Origin: Dehalococcoidia bacterium UBA1222
Lineage (GTDB): Bacteria > Chloroflexota > Dehalococcoidia > Dehalococcoidales > UBA1222
Assembly (NCBI GenBank): GCA_002309415.1
Contig: DBXC01000006.1
Coordinates: forward strand, 21,676-65,067
Direction of reading: 5' to 3'
Length of the DNA: 43,392 nt
Below the pieces are notes generated by a model, which was not told the DNA's origin, ran no database searches, and saw only the letters and a list, made by a program, of their open reading frames with translations. Shown one piece after another: positions 1 to 8,456 of this stretch; the first letter of the stretch is position 1; the number at the start of each line of letters is the position of its first letter. The position numbers were made by a program, and so were the translations under genes.

Positions 1-644
1 CCGAGGATGCGCACGCCGAGACCGGGACCGGGGAACGGCTGTCGTTCGACCATGGATGCAGGAAGACCTAATGCACGGCCGACTTCTCGGACTTCATCTT
101 TGAAGAGGAGCTTTACAGGTTCGACCAATTTAAAGTTGAGATCTTCAGGTAGACCGCCGACGTTATGATGGGCTTTTACGCCGTCGCTTTCGAGGATGTC
201 GGGATAGATAGTGCCCTGACCGAGGAATTTGATATCGTCCAGTTTTCGGGCTTCTTCTTCAAAGACTTTGATGAATTCAGCACCGATGATCTTTCGTTTC
301 TGTTCAGGATCGGATACGCCTGCCAGTTTGTCGAGGAATCGATCGACGGCATCGACGTAGATTAGATTGCCTTTGAGCTGATTTCTGAAAACTTCAACGA
401 CCTGTTCAGGTTCGCCTTTGCGGAGGAGACCATGATTGACATGGACACATGTCAGCTGATTACCGACTGCTTTGATTAGGAGTGCGGCCACTACCGATGA
501 ATCTACGCCGCCGCTGAGAGCTAGGAGTACTTTTTTATCTCCGATCTGCTGTCGCAGTTTTACTATCTGTTCGTCGATGAATGCATTAGCAAGTGCTGGG
601 GTGGTGATTCGCTGCATATCCTGAGGTCTGACGTTGTCGTTCAT
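1..644 (-). CDS. guaA: GMP synthase, ATP pyrophosphatase subunit (3' end outside window)
   Basis: This gene amidates XMP to GMP in purine synthesis. About 214 codons are visible, starting at an ATG at 642-644 preceded by a GGAG ribosome binding site. Near the N terminus is the PP-loop SGGVDSS. Further on are the family blocks [22 protein letters not shown] and, at the window edge, [14 protein letters not shown]. The protein begins only about 40 residues before the PP-loop, so the N-terminal glutamine amidotransferase domain of ordinary bacterial GuaA is absent. That is the split arrangement usual in archaea (GuaA-B subunit), and the glutaminase would have to be encoded elsewhere. Its promoter faces that of the divergent tsaC-rpiB gene. 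The family is certain. The split status rests on the visible start and on no GATase sequence upstream. Confidence 0.93.
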   Translation of the reverse strand, partial: MNDNVRPQDMQRITTPALANAFIDEQIVKLRQQIGDKKVLLALSGGVDSSVVAALLIKAVGNQLTCVHVNHGLLRKGEPEQVVEVFRNQLKGNLIYVDAVDRFLDKLAGVSDPEQKRKIIGAEFIKVFEEEARKLDDIKFLGQGTIYPDILESDGVKAHHNVGGLPEDLNFKLVEPVKLLFKDEVREVGRALGLPASMVERQPFPGPGLGVRIL

Positions 645-676
645 GTTGATTCTCCAAGTTTCAGAAAGTTGCGTCT

Positions 677-682
677 ATTATA
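677..682 (-). promoter_or_regulatory. -10 box of the guaA promoter
   Basis: A perfect TATAAT lies on the minus strand, about 32 nt before the guaA start codon. The -35 region is weak (TTTAAG at an 18-bp spacing). A GGAG ribosome binding site lies between this box and the ATG. Confidence 0.55.
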
Positions 683-741
683 CATTCATTTTTCTGTTCC
701 CTTAAAGTAAAGCGGTAGATAAAGAAAGGACTGTTTTGGGG

Positions 742-747
742 TATAAT
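742..747 (+). promoter_or_regulatory. -10 box of the tsaC-rpiB gene, leaderless
   Basis: TATAAT ends only 10 nt before the ATG at 758. Transcription would therefore start about 3-4 nt upstream of the start codon. No purine-rich ribosome binding site fits in the gap, so the message looks leaderless. No strong -35 is visible. Confidence 0.6.
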
Positions 748-757
748 TCTAATTGCT

Positions 758-1810
758 ATGAAACTTGATTCTGCAAAGGTAAAAAAGTCTTTCGAAGCAG
801 GTGGGGTAGTCGTTTTTCCGACTGATACCGTCTATGGTATTGGCTGCGTATACGATGACGAAGAAGCAGTAAAGAAGATATTCGTCATCAAACAGCGTGA
901 CAGCAACAAACCGCTTCCGCTCCTCCTTTCTTCCAAAGAACAGCTCTCACTTGTGACTGATGATAAGAACGTCTTTGCAGAAGCTCTTGCAGATGCTTTT
1001 TGGCCAGGTGCTCTAACTCTGGTCGTCAAGAAATCAAGAAATGTCTCTGATGTCATCACCTGCGGCACTGCGACCATTGCGGTCCGATGCCCGAATAATG
1101 ATGAATTGAGAGATCTCATCAGACGGCTGGGAAAGCCCATCATCGGCACCAGCGCCAATATCAGCGGAGAGCCCAGCATAACGAAATATGCAGAAGCTAA
1201 ACGGGTCTTTTCGGATTCAGCCGACTGCGTAGTCGAAGGTAAGTGCACTGATAACGTTCCTTCGACTATCGTCGATGTGACCGGCAGGATTCCCAAGATA
1301 CTGCGTGAAGGTCCTATCACTGCAAACCAAATAAAAGAAGTCATTTCCAGAATAAAAGATAAGAAAGCGAGCACTAAGATGAAGATTGCCATCGGTACCG
1401 ATCATCGCGGATTCGGTCTCAAGGAAGACCTTGTTAAGTACCTGAAAGATTCAGGATACGACGTACTCGACTGCGGTCCTGCCGAAGGTGTCACTGTCGA
1501 TTATCCTGTCTCTGTCGAGAAGGTCGCTAAAGCCGTTCAGTCAGGCAAGGCCGATCGCGGCATCCTCATCTGCGGCACCGGTCTTGGTGTCAGCATCGCT
1601 GCTAATAAGTTCAAAGGCATCCGCGCTGCTCTCTGCAACAGTGAGTTCATGGCTGAACGATGCCGACTGCATAACAACGCCAATATCCTCTGTCTCGGTG
1701 CCGAATATGACGTCGACCAGAAAGCTATCGTAAACATCTTCCTGACACAGGAATACGAAGGCGGACGTCATCAGAAGAGACTCGACATGATCTCTTCGTT
1801 CGAATCCTGA
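758..1810 (+). CDS. Fusion of L-threonylcarbamoyladenylate synthase (TsaC/Sua5) and ribose-5-phosphate isomerase B
   Basis: The 350-residue protein has two enzymes in one frame. Residues 1-205 are a YrdC/Sua5 domain, with PTDTVYGIG at 21-29, KQR at 45-47, TSANISG at 131-137 and LREG at 182-185. It makes threonylcarbamoyl-AMP for t6A37 of tRNA. Residues 208-350 are RpiB, which interconverts ribose 5-phosphate and ribulose 5-phosphate. They show TDHRG at 214-218, the catalytic Cys of CGTG at 272, and His305 in HNNAN. The RpiB part begins with Met208 (position 1379), which has no convincing ribosome binding site, so a single polypeptide is likelier than two overlapping genes. In Bacillus the two genes are near neighbours, and here they are joined. 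The C-terminal YwlC-type extension of long Sua5 proteins is absent. Confidence 0.92.
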   Translation: MKLDSAKVKKSFEAGGVVVFPTDTVYGIGCVYDDEEAVKKIFVIKQRDSNKPLPLLLSSKEQLSLVTDDKNVFAEALADAFWPGALTLVVKKSRNVSDVITCGTATIAVRCPNNDELRDLIRRLGKPIIGTSANISGEPSITKYAEAKRVFSDSADCVVEGKCTDNVPSTIVDVTGRIPKILREGPITANQIKEVISRIKDKKASTKMKIAIGTDHRGFGLKEDLVKYLKDSGYDVLDCGPAEGVTVDYPVSVEKVAKAVQSGKADRGILICGTGLGVSIAANKFKGIRAALCNSEFMAERCRLHNNANILCLGAEYDVDQKAIVNIFLTQEYEGGRHQKRLDMISSFES

Positions 1811-1826
1811 TCGAAGGAGCACTGTC

Positions 1827-3143
1827 ATGAAGAATCCAGAAAAACGATATGCCAAAGAGCTGGCGGCCATGATCAAGTATCCGACCATCGCCGGAGTCTC
1901 CGGTAATGAGCGCGTCTTCCATCGTTTCCGCAAGAAGATGTCTTCATTGTTCCCGCACATACTCGAGATGTGCGATATATTGGATTTTGACGGTTCCTTC
2001 CTCATCAAACTCAAAGGTTCTAAAAACACCCACCTTCCCAGTCTCATCATGAGCCACCATGATGTCGTAGAGGCATACGGTGAATGGAAGTATCCGCCGT
2101 TCTCAGGCACAATCGCTGATGGACGAGTCTGGGGCAGGGGCGCCATCGATAATAAAGCCATGTTCTGGGGCATGATGCGTGCTTTCGATGATTTCATCGC
2201 AGCAGGCAACGTCCCTGAATCTGATATCTATATTGTGACCAGCTGCGATGAGGAGATCGCCGGCAACGGTGCCAAACTTATAGCTAAATATCTGCATGAC
2301 TCAGGCATCAAACTGAGACTCGTTCTCGATGAGGGCGGCATGATCGTCACTGACCTCATGCCGGGACTTAAAGGTCAGTACGCTATGCTTGGTGTCACTG
2401 AAAAACGTATCTGCGATGTCCGATTCGTTGCTCGTGGTACCGGTGGTCATGCCAGTGTTCCTTCCAAGAACACGCCGCTTGCCAGACTGGCATCCTTCGT
2501 GAGCGAAGTCGAAGCTAATGAGATCTACGATGCAAAACTGACCGATACCGAGAAAGAGATGCTGAGGAGGATGGCTCCTAACATGTCTTCTGATATCAAA
2601 GCCGTCTTCAGCGATCCTGATAAGAACGAGAAGAAAGCTATCGAGATACTGAAAGACAGGAATCCATCTTTTGCAGCCATGGCTAAGACTACAGTCGCTT
2701 TCACGATGGCACACGGTTCCAACGCATCCAATGTCATTCCGGCTGAAGCCTATATCATCGCCAATATGCGACTATCTAAGCATGCTACTAAGGAAGAGAA
2801 CATCGAAAAGATCTCTGCAGTCGCTAAAAAATACGATGTCGAGACTGAAGTGATCAAGGACGTCAAGGAAGTTCCCACCACTGATTACCGCAGTAAGGAG
2901 TTTCTCCTCGTCGAGGACATCGTCAGAAAAGTCTTCCCTGATGTTGTGCCTGTCCCTGTCGTCATGAATGGTGGAACGGATGCGCACAATTTCTGTAAGA
3001 TATGTAAGAACGTGATCAGGTTCACTCCCATCATCGTCACTCCTGAACAGGAGAAGACCGAACACGGCATCGATGAATATATCGAGATCGGTGCTTTACC
3101 GAAGATACATGACTTTATCACCGAGATGTTATATCATCTTTGA
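1827..3143 (+). CDS. M20 family metallopeptidase / deacylase
   Basis: This 438-residue zinc-dependent amidohydrolase belongs to the M20 (ArgE/DapE/carboxypeptidase) family. The metal and catalytic residues are all present: His77 and Asp79 in HHDVV, Asp108 in RGAIDNK, the Glu142-Glu143 pair in CDEE, Asp168 in VLDEGG, and His413 in the HGIDE block near the C terminus. The dimerisation lid domain follows RGTGGHAS near residue 205. There is no signal peptide, so it should act in the cytoplasm. A GGAG ribosome binding site precedes the ATG, 16 bp after tsaC-rpiB, which suggests co-transcription. The His-x-Asp variant and size resemble carboxypeptidase-S/dipeptidase-like members. The substrate cannot be read from the sequence. 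Confidence 0.88.
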   Translation: MKNPEKRYAKELAAMIKYPTIAGVSGNERVFHRFRKKMSSLFPHILEMCDILDFDGSFLIKLKGSKNTHLPSLIMSHHDVVEAYGEWKYPPFSGTIADGRVWGRGAIDNKAMFWGMMRAFDDFIAAGNVPESDIYIVTSCDEEIAGNGAKLIAKYLHDSGIKLRLVLDEGGMIVTDLMPGLKGQYAMLGVTEKRICDVRFVARGTGGHASVPSKNTPLARLASFVSEVEANEIYDAKLTDTEKEMLRRMAPNMSSDIKAVFSDPDKNEKKAIEILKDRNPSFAAMAKTTVAFTMAHGSNASNVIPAEAYIIANMRLSKHATKEENIEKISAVAKKYDVETEVIKDVKEVPTTDYRSKEFLLVEDIVRKVFPDVVPVPVVMNGGTDAHNFCKICKNVIRFTPIIVTPEQEKTEHGIDEYIEIGALPKIHDFITEMLYHL

Positions 3144-3173
3144 TTCATTGATCATTAGCTTGGAGTAGGGCTT

Positions 3174-4706
3174 ATGGAAAAGATAATCATATTCGATACG
3201 ACACTGAGAGACGGTGAACAGGCCGTTGGCGGTTCATTGAACGTCAAAGAGAAACTGGAGATAGCAAGAGCTCTCGTCTCTTTGGGCGTGAACATCATCG
3301 AAGCCGGCTTCCCGATCACATCCAAGGGCGATTTTGAAGCTGTTAAGGCCATCGGCGAAGGCATCAAAGACGCTACCGTCTGCGGTCTTGCCAGAGCTGC
3401 CGCCAAAGATGTAGACCGTGCCTGGGAAGCACTCAAATGTGCCCATGATCCCCGCATCCATGTCTTCGTTCCTGCATCGGCTATTCAGATGCAGTATCAG
3501 ATGAACAAGACTCCTGATGAAGTATTGGAAGTCGCCAAAGAAGCCGTCAAACATGCTAAGAAATTCATCTCAGATATCGAGTTCTCTCCTATGGATGCGA
3601 CTCGAGCCGATAAGCAGTTCCTGTACAGACTGATCGAAACCGTCATCGATGCTGGTGCTACGACCATCAATATCCCTGATACAGTCGGCTATACCGTACC
3701 TACTGAATTCGCTGAACTCATCAGCGATATCCGAAAGTATGTACCCAATATCGATAAGGCTGTCATCAGCGTACATTGCCATAATGACCTCGGAATGGGC
3801 GTTGCCAATTCACTGGCAGCTCTCCGAAGTGGTGCTCGACAGATCGAATGTACTGTGAACGGTATCGGCGAACGTGCCGGTAACGCATCTCTGGAAGAGA
3901 TCGTCATGGCCCTCAAAGTCAGGAAAGACAAGTTTACTGAATATGAGACCACCATCAATACTGAACAGATCTATCCGGTTTCAAGACTCGTCAGCGAACT
4001 GACCGGTTTTGCTATCCCGTCCAATAAAGCTATCGTTGGTGCAAATGCATTCAGTCATCAGTCCGGTATCCACCAGGATGGCGTGATCAAGATGCCTGCC
4101 ACTTTTGAAGTCATCGATCCTAAGGATGTCGGTATCCCGTCTTCTAATCTGGTCATGGGCAAGCTCTCCGGCCGTCATGCTTTCAAAGAGCGACTGTCCG
4201 AACTGGGCTACTCTCTGAGCGAGACCGATTTCGAGAGCGTCTTCACCGCATTCAAGGCAATTGCAGACCGTAAGAAAGAAGTTGAGGACAGAGATATCGA
4301 ATCCTTGATCGCTGAATATCAGCGTAATCTCGACAATGAATATAAGCTCGAGAGGATCCAGGTCAGCTGCGGCGACCGCGGTATCCCCACTGCATCTATC
4401 GTCCTGAAGTATCCTGACGGCACTTCTCATGCAGAAGCTACCATCGGTGAAGGTCCTATCGATGCAGTCTATAAAGCTATCAATAAGCTCGTCGATGTAC
4501 CTAATACACTGACTGAATTCTCCGTGAATTCACTCACACATGGTATCGATGCTATGGGTTCGGTGCTCATCAGAATCGAATCTGATGGTATCGTCTATAC
4601 CGGCCGCGGTGCTGACGTAGATATCATCGTGGCATCTGCTAAAGCTTACCTCAACGCATTGAACCGTCTGGTAGCCAGCAGGAAGACCATTGACGAAGAA
4701 AGATAG
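3174..4706 (+). CDS. leuA: 2-isopropylmalate synthase
   Basis: It condenses acetyl-CoA with 2-oxoisovalerate, the first step committed to leucine. The 510-residue length is normal. The N-terminal TIM barrel has DTTLRDGEQ at 8-16, metal ligands His201 and His203 in VHCHND, and NGIGERAGN at 229-237. The linker carries HQSGIHQDGV. The C-terminal LeuA dimer domain (about 395-500) contains the GEGPIDA block used for leucine feedback in the family. A GGAGTAGGG ribosome binding site lies just upstream. No leuB, leuC or leuD is next to it, so the pathway genes are scattered. Citramalate synthase and homocitrate synthase are related alternatives, but length and motifs favour LeuA. Confidence 0.9.
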   Translation: MEKIIIFDTTLRDGEQAVGGSLNVKEKLEIARALVSLGVNIIEAGFPITSKGDFEAVKAIGEGIKDATVCGLARAAAKDVDRAWEALKCAHDPRIHVFVPASAIQMQYQMNKTPDEVLEVAKEAVKHAKKFISDIEFSPMDATRADKQFLYRLIETVIDAGATTINIPDTVGYTVPTEFAELISDIRKYVPNIDKAVISVHCHNDLGMGVANSLAALRSGARQIECTVNGIGERAGNASLEEIVMALKVRKDKFTEYETTINTEQIYPVSRLVSELTGFAIPSNKAIVGANAFSHQSGIHQDGVIKMPATFEVIDPKDVGIPSSNLVMGKLSGRHAFKERLSELGYSLSETDFESVFTAFKAIADRKKEVEDRDIESLIAEYQRNLDNEYKLERIQVSCGDRGIPTASIVLKYPDGTSHAEATIGEGPIDAVYKAINKLVDVPNTLTEFSVNSLTHGIDAMGSVLIRIESDGIVYTGRGADVDIIVASAKAYLNALNRLVASRKTIDEER

Positions 4707-4714
4707 GTATCATT

Positions 4715-5305
4715 ATGAGCGAGATCAAGAGTGCTTTTGAAATAGCGATGGAACGCATCAACAAGATGTCTGATGCGACTGATTCCGAAAAGCTCAAGTG
4801 GAAGTTTGTCCCCGAAGGTAAAGACCTTGCCATGAAATATCTCAAAGGCGAAGCTTCTCTTGAGGATGGTCTTGCCGGACGTTCAGGTGAAGAAGCTGAT
4901 TTCATCAAAGAAGGTATCGTCGAAGTACTTGCCGATCAGATAATCCTTCCCAACAACGATAAGATCTCCCCGCAATTCACTAAGGCATTGGACGGCATCG
5001 TTTCGATTAAAGAAGAAAAAGCTATGGCTCAGCAGGTCGCCGGTGCCATCAATCAGCTGATGGATCATTTCGTCACTCAGGGTGCCGAGCAGAGAAAACA
5101 GGCTGCCGATATGCTCAAGGAGACTTTTGCCGGCAAGCTCAAGGCTGCAGCCACTCAGAAACGCTTGGCCATCGATACCTCTGCTCTCAATGTGGAAGCC
5201 CTTCCTCAGTATCAGGAAGAGTATTCCAAGGTCGTACAGCAGATCAACGAACAGTATCAGCTCCAGCTAAACGAGCTGAAACATTATCTTTCGGAAATCA
5301 AATAA
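4715..5305 (+). CDS. Unrecognised helical protein downstream of leuA
   Basis: I do not recognise this 196-residue protein. It is acidic, has no Cys pair or membrane segment, and looks almost wholly alpha-helical. The second half is rich in Gln, Lys and Glu with heptad-like spacing (about residues 95-196), compatible with a coiled coil. It begins 8 bp after leuA with an AGG-type ribosome binding site and is followed 4 bp later by another unknown gene. It therefore probably belongs to the same transcript. Codon use matches its neighbours, so it is very likely a real gene. Confidence 0.75.
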   Translation: MSEIKSAFEIAMERINKMSDATDSEKLKWKFVPEGKDLAMKYLKGEASLEDGLAGRSGEEADFIKEGIVEVLADQIILPNNDKISPQFTKALDGIVSIKEEKAMAQQVAGAINQLMDHFVTQGAEQRKQAADMLKETFAGKLKAAATQKRLAIDTSALNVEALPQYQEEYSKVVQQINEQYQLQLNELKHYLSEIK

Positions 5306-5309
5306 AAGC

Positions 5310-5993
5310 ATGAACGAAGACCCTAGACTGGAACAGGCCGCCAGGAACACTCATATCCTCCGGTATCCTTATCAGACACTGGATACTTTCGGAGTGACCA
5401 ACATCGAGTATTTTATCCTGACACATCCTGTCTATGAGGAGCCTGGGGACTTCCGCGAGATCGTCATCAGGACCGGAAAGGTCATTGCATCAAAACCTCA
5501 GATCATCACACCGTATTATATGGCTAAGGCCGAAGGCTTTAGTGATGAAGCTGTCAGATATTTCTCTGCCATGGGGCAGGTGATGCCAGGCATCCTCTAT
5601 ACCTACAAGAATGAGCCTGGGGAACTGCATATCGTCGAAGGACCTCTTTCACAGGTAGCATCCAGGATATCTAAGCAGCTGGATGATGAAGCACGTAATC
5701 TCGGTGCCATCATCTCAGGTGATGATGAGCTATGGGACGTCTCTCTGATGAGATTCATCATGACCTATACCCGTGATTCTCTTCCTAATAACTTCCAGGA
5801 CCTGCAGTCCAGACATCTCATCGATCTGGATGGACGTGGTGTGCCCAGAGCTGCCCGGATCGAGATCGAACGTATGTTCGAAGAGACTCAGGATGGCAGG
5901 ATGGATCCCGACGATCTCAAGAAAGAACTGGATAACTGGGACCTATTCGAAGAATACGAACCACGTTTCTACGGTCTTTTCAGAAAAAGCTGA
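5310..5993 (+). CDS. Unrecognised cytoplasmic protein
   Basis: The 227-residue soluble protein has no signal peptide, membrane span or recognised motif. The N-terminal half is mixed alpha/beta. The C terminus is highly charged and mostly helical, with an acidic run near residues 190-215 (DPDDLKKELDNWDLFEEYE). It starts 4 bp after the preceding unknown gene, without a clear ribosome binding site, which suggests translational coupling. The pair might act together, but nothing shows a reaction. Confidence 0.72.
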   Translation: MNEDPRLEQAARNTHILRYPYQTLDTFGVTNIEYFILTHPVYEEPGDFREIVIRTGKVIASKPQIITPYYMAKAEGFSDEAVRYFSAMGQVMPGILYTYKNEPGELHIVEGPLSQVASRISKQLDDEARNLGAIISGDDELWDVSLMRFIMTYTRDSLPNNFQDLQSRHLIDLDGRGVPRAARIEIERMFEETQDGRMDPDDLKKELDNWDLFEEYEPRFYGLFRKS

Positions 5994-6004
5994 CCTGATC
6001 TTCC

Positions 6005-6033
6005 TTGCAAATGCCCTTGAGTATCTTTAGAAT
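6005..6033 (+). promoter_or_regulatory. Promoter of the EamA gene at 6042, leaderless
   Basis: TTGCAA (6005-6010), a 17-bp spacer and TAGAAT (6028-6033) lie so that transcription would begin at or within 2 nt of the ATG at 6042. The 8 nt between the -10 box and the ATG hold no Shine-Dalgarno sequence. Confidence 0.5.
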
Positions 6034-6041
6034 ATCTCCTC

Positions 6042-6932
6042 ATGAGCACGAACTATTATAAGATCACATATATCCTGTCTCTGTTCATTTACGGCACCAT
6101 CGGTCTGGTACTGCGTTATATCAGTTTTCCGGTGGAGTTCGTCGTCATCTGGCGAGGCATCCTCGGTTCTCTCACTATGGTGTTGATCACCACTCTTACC
6201 GGCAGAAAACTGGACTTCAAACCTTTGAAGAAGAATGCCAAATGGTTCGTCCTCTCCGGCATCTGTCTCGGATTCAACTGGATCACGCTCTTTGCTGCTT
6301 ATAAAGTTACTACAGTGGCTATTGCCAGCCTCTGCAACTATATGGCTCCAATAATCGTGATATTCCTTGCAGCACTTTTGTTCAAAGACAAACTCAAGCC
6401 TATCAGCATCGTCTGCATCTTCGTTGCTTTCATCGGTATCGCTTTGGTATCCGGTGTGACTCTCGACGGTATTGCCGGTGTTAATCTCAAGGGCGTTGCT
6501 CTGGGTTTCATGGCAGCCGCCGGTTTTACTGGCATGGTCTTATGCAACAAAAAAGCAGGGGATGCACCTGTTTATGAAAAGGCCATCATACAGCTTATTT
6601 CAGCCTCTTTAACGGCCTCGGTGTACTTTCTTATCAATAACTGGGGAGTACCCCTTGAAATTGACCTACAATCCGTCTTGTTGGTGTTACTATTGGGTGT
6701 CGTACATTCTGGTATCGCTTACACCTTCTATTTCGGCGCCATCACGAAGATCGACGTACAGTCCTTTGCTCTTTTGGGCTACATCGAACCTATCGTTTCG
6801 GTCCTTGTCTCTGTCATCATACTGCATGAATCGATGACCGCTCTCGGCGTCATCGGTGCTGTGATGGTACTCGGTGCGGCTATTGTCAATGAACTTGTCC
6901 AATCCAAGAAACAGCCGCAGCTGAGCGAATAG
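6042..6932 (+). CDS. EamA/DMT superfamily transporter
   Basis: This 296-residue inner-membrane protein has about ten hydrophobic segments arranged as two EamA repeats (roughly residues 8-137 and 150-285). The first repeat has the typical RGILGS and NWITLFAAYK region and the second has GVVHSGIAYTFYFGAI and LGYIEPIVSVL. Family members export amino acids, nucleotides or other small metabolites, and the substrate here is unknown. It appears to have its own promoter and ends at a strong two-way terminator that it shares with the nuo operon. A second EamA protein at 40131-41036 is only distantly similar. Confidence 0.9.
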   Translation: MSTNYYKITYILSLFIYGTIGLVLRYISFPVEFVVIWRGILGSLTMVLITTLTGRKLDFKPLKKNAKWFVLSGICLGFNWITLFAAYKVTTVAIASLCNYMAPIIVIFLAALLFKDKLKPISIVCIFVAFIGIALVSGVTLDGIAGVNLKGVALGFMAAAGFTGMVLCNKKAGDAPVYEKAIIQLISASLTASVYFLINNWGVPLEIDLQSVLLVLLLGVVHSGIAYTFYFGAITKIDVQSFALLGYIEPIVSVLVSVIILHESMTALGVIGAVMVLGAAIVNELVQSKKQPQLSE

Positions 6933-6951
6933 ACTGGATATCTCTGACATG

Positions 6952-6987
6952 AAAAAAGCCTCTTCGGGTCAATCGAAGAGGCTTTTC
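6952..6987. terminator. Two-way terminator between the EamA gene and nuoN
   Basis: A perfect 10-bp stem, AGCCTCTTCG paired with CGAAGAGGCT, has a 7-nt loop (6967-6973). It is flanked by an A-run on the left and a T-run on the right, so it can stop both convergent genes. Confidence 0.9.
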
Positions 6988-7007
6988 TGTATCTGTTTAA
7001 TGAATGT

Positions 7008-8441
7008 TTAGATGAACTTGAATCCGAAGATACCGATGGCGATCACCAGAGTCGCTGCACAAGTCATGATGATATAGGGGACGATGGAACAGTCGATGAC
7101 GCCTTCCTCATCAGGTTCTCCGGTCCACATGACACGGATGAACTTCAGGTAGTAGACAGCGGAGATGACGCTGTTCACGACACCGATGATGATCAGCGGG
7201 ATATTGCCGACGACTGAGAAGACGCCGAACTTACCGATGAAACCTCCGGTGACAGGCAGACCCATGAGGGAAAGCAGACCGATGGTGATGACGATGGCGA
7301 TGAAAGGCGATCTCTTTGCGACACCGCGGAAGTTCTCGATGTTGTCGCTCTCGATCGCATCTGAGAATGTAAATACGCCGGTGAAAGCTGCGATCTCAGC
7401 CAGGGCAAATGCCAGGGCGAAGATGAAGAGTGCAGTGAAGATGGAGTAGGCGCCTGATCCTCCAGTGATGAGGATGGCGATGATGCCGAGGAGCATGTAA
7501 CCGCTCTGGGCGATACCGGAGAAAGCCAGCATCTTCTTCACACTTGACTGGGCAATGGCCCCCAGATTACCGGCACACATACTGAGGACACTGATGATGG
7601 CGAGAGCCAGGGTCAGTTTTCCTGAAATCGACGGTGCGTACGCAAACACACTGTACATAAGTCTGAAGAGTATTCCCATGCCGGCCAGTTTTGATGCGGT
7701 CGACAGGTAGAGGGTGACGGATGTGGGTGAGCCTTCATAGACATCGGGTGCCCACATGTGGAACGGGACACCTGCGATCTTGAAGCTGAATCCGGCTACG
7801 ATCAGGACCAGTGCGAAGATGAGACCGGGTTCGGAAGATCCGCCCATGGCGATCTCATAGCCGATGGAATTGAAGGTAGTCTCGCCGGTAAAACCGTAAA
7901 GCAGCACCAGACCGAACAGGAGCACTGCGGAGTTGATGCCGCCGAGGAGCACGTATTTAAGGGCCGCTTCACTCGATTTCTGGTCTTTCTTGAGAGCAGT
8001 GAGACCATAGAAAGAGAGAGCCATGAGTTCCAGTGAGACGAAGAGCGAGATGATGTTGAAAGATGAGACGAGGAGCGTCATGCCTAAAAGCGCCAGGTGG
8101 ATGAGCACCAGATATTCGGCATGGAACTTCTCGAAGTTCTTGGCGTAATCATAGCTGCCGAGGACGACGAAGAGCGCGATCCCGGCAAAGAGGAACCTGA
8201 AATAGAAAGTTGCGGTATCGGCAGAGAGCATATAGGAAGCATAAGTGATGCCGGTATCGCTGTACTGATGGAGACAGACGAAATCGAGGACGGCGGATCC
8301 GATGATGCCGACGGCGCTGATGGCAGTGAGGACACTGCGCTTCTTGATGAACAGGCTTGAAAGCAGGATCACTATAGCTGAAAGAGCGATACAGATCTCA
8401 GGCCACATGAATTGAATTAAAGATTCGTAAATATTGTCCAT
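7008..8441 (-). CDS. nuoN: NADH-quinone oxidoreductase subunit N
   Basis: This 477-residue protein is an antiporter-like proton-pumping subunit of complex I with about 14 membrane helices. Family blocks include the LSLELMALS region with the conserved Glu of TM5, AGVPFHMWAPDVYEG, and the KKMLAFSGIAQSGYMLLG segment in the middle. It is the last gene of the operon, 15 bp after nuoM, with a GAGAGG ribosome binding site. Confidence 0.95.
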   Translation of the reverse strand: MDNIYESLIQFMWPEICIALSAIVILLSSLFIKKRSVLTAISAVGIIGSAVLDFVCLHQYSDTGITYASYMLSADTATFYFRFLFAGIALFVVLGSYDYAKNFEKFHAEYLVLIHLALLGMTLLVSSFNIISLFVSLELMALSFYGLTALKKDQKSSEAALKYVLLGGINSAVLLFGLVLLYGFTGETTFNSIGYEIAMGGSSEPGLIFALVLIVAGFSFKIAGVPFHMWAPDVYEGSPTSVTLYLSTASKLAGMGILFRLMYSVFAYAPSISGKLTLALAIISVLSMCAGNLGAIAQSSVKKMLAFSGIAQSGYMLLGIIAILITGGSGAYSIFTALFIFALAFALAEIAAFTGVFTFSDAIESDNIENFRGVAKRSPFIAIVITIGLLSLMGLPVTGGFIGKFGVFSVVGNIPLIIIGVVNSVISAVYYLKFIRVMWTGEPDEEGVIDCSIVPYIIMTCAATLVIAIGIFGFKFI

Positions 8442-8456
8442 TCGTATGTACCTCTC

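Noticed and set aside
1541..2209. A 222-codon antisense frame across rpiB and the M20 peptidase
   Set aside because: It crosses two genes with intact catalytic motifs and has no initiation signals.
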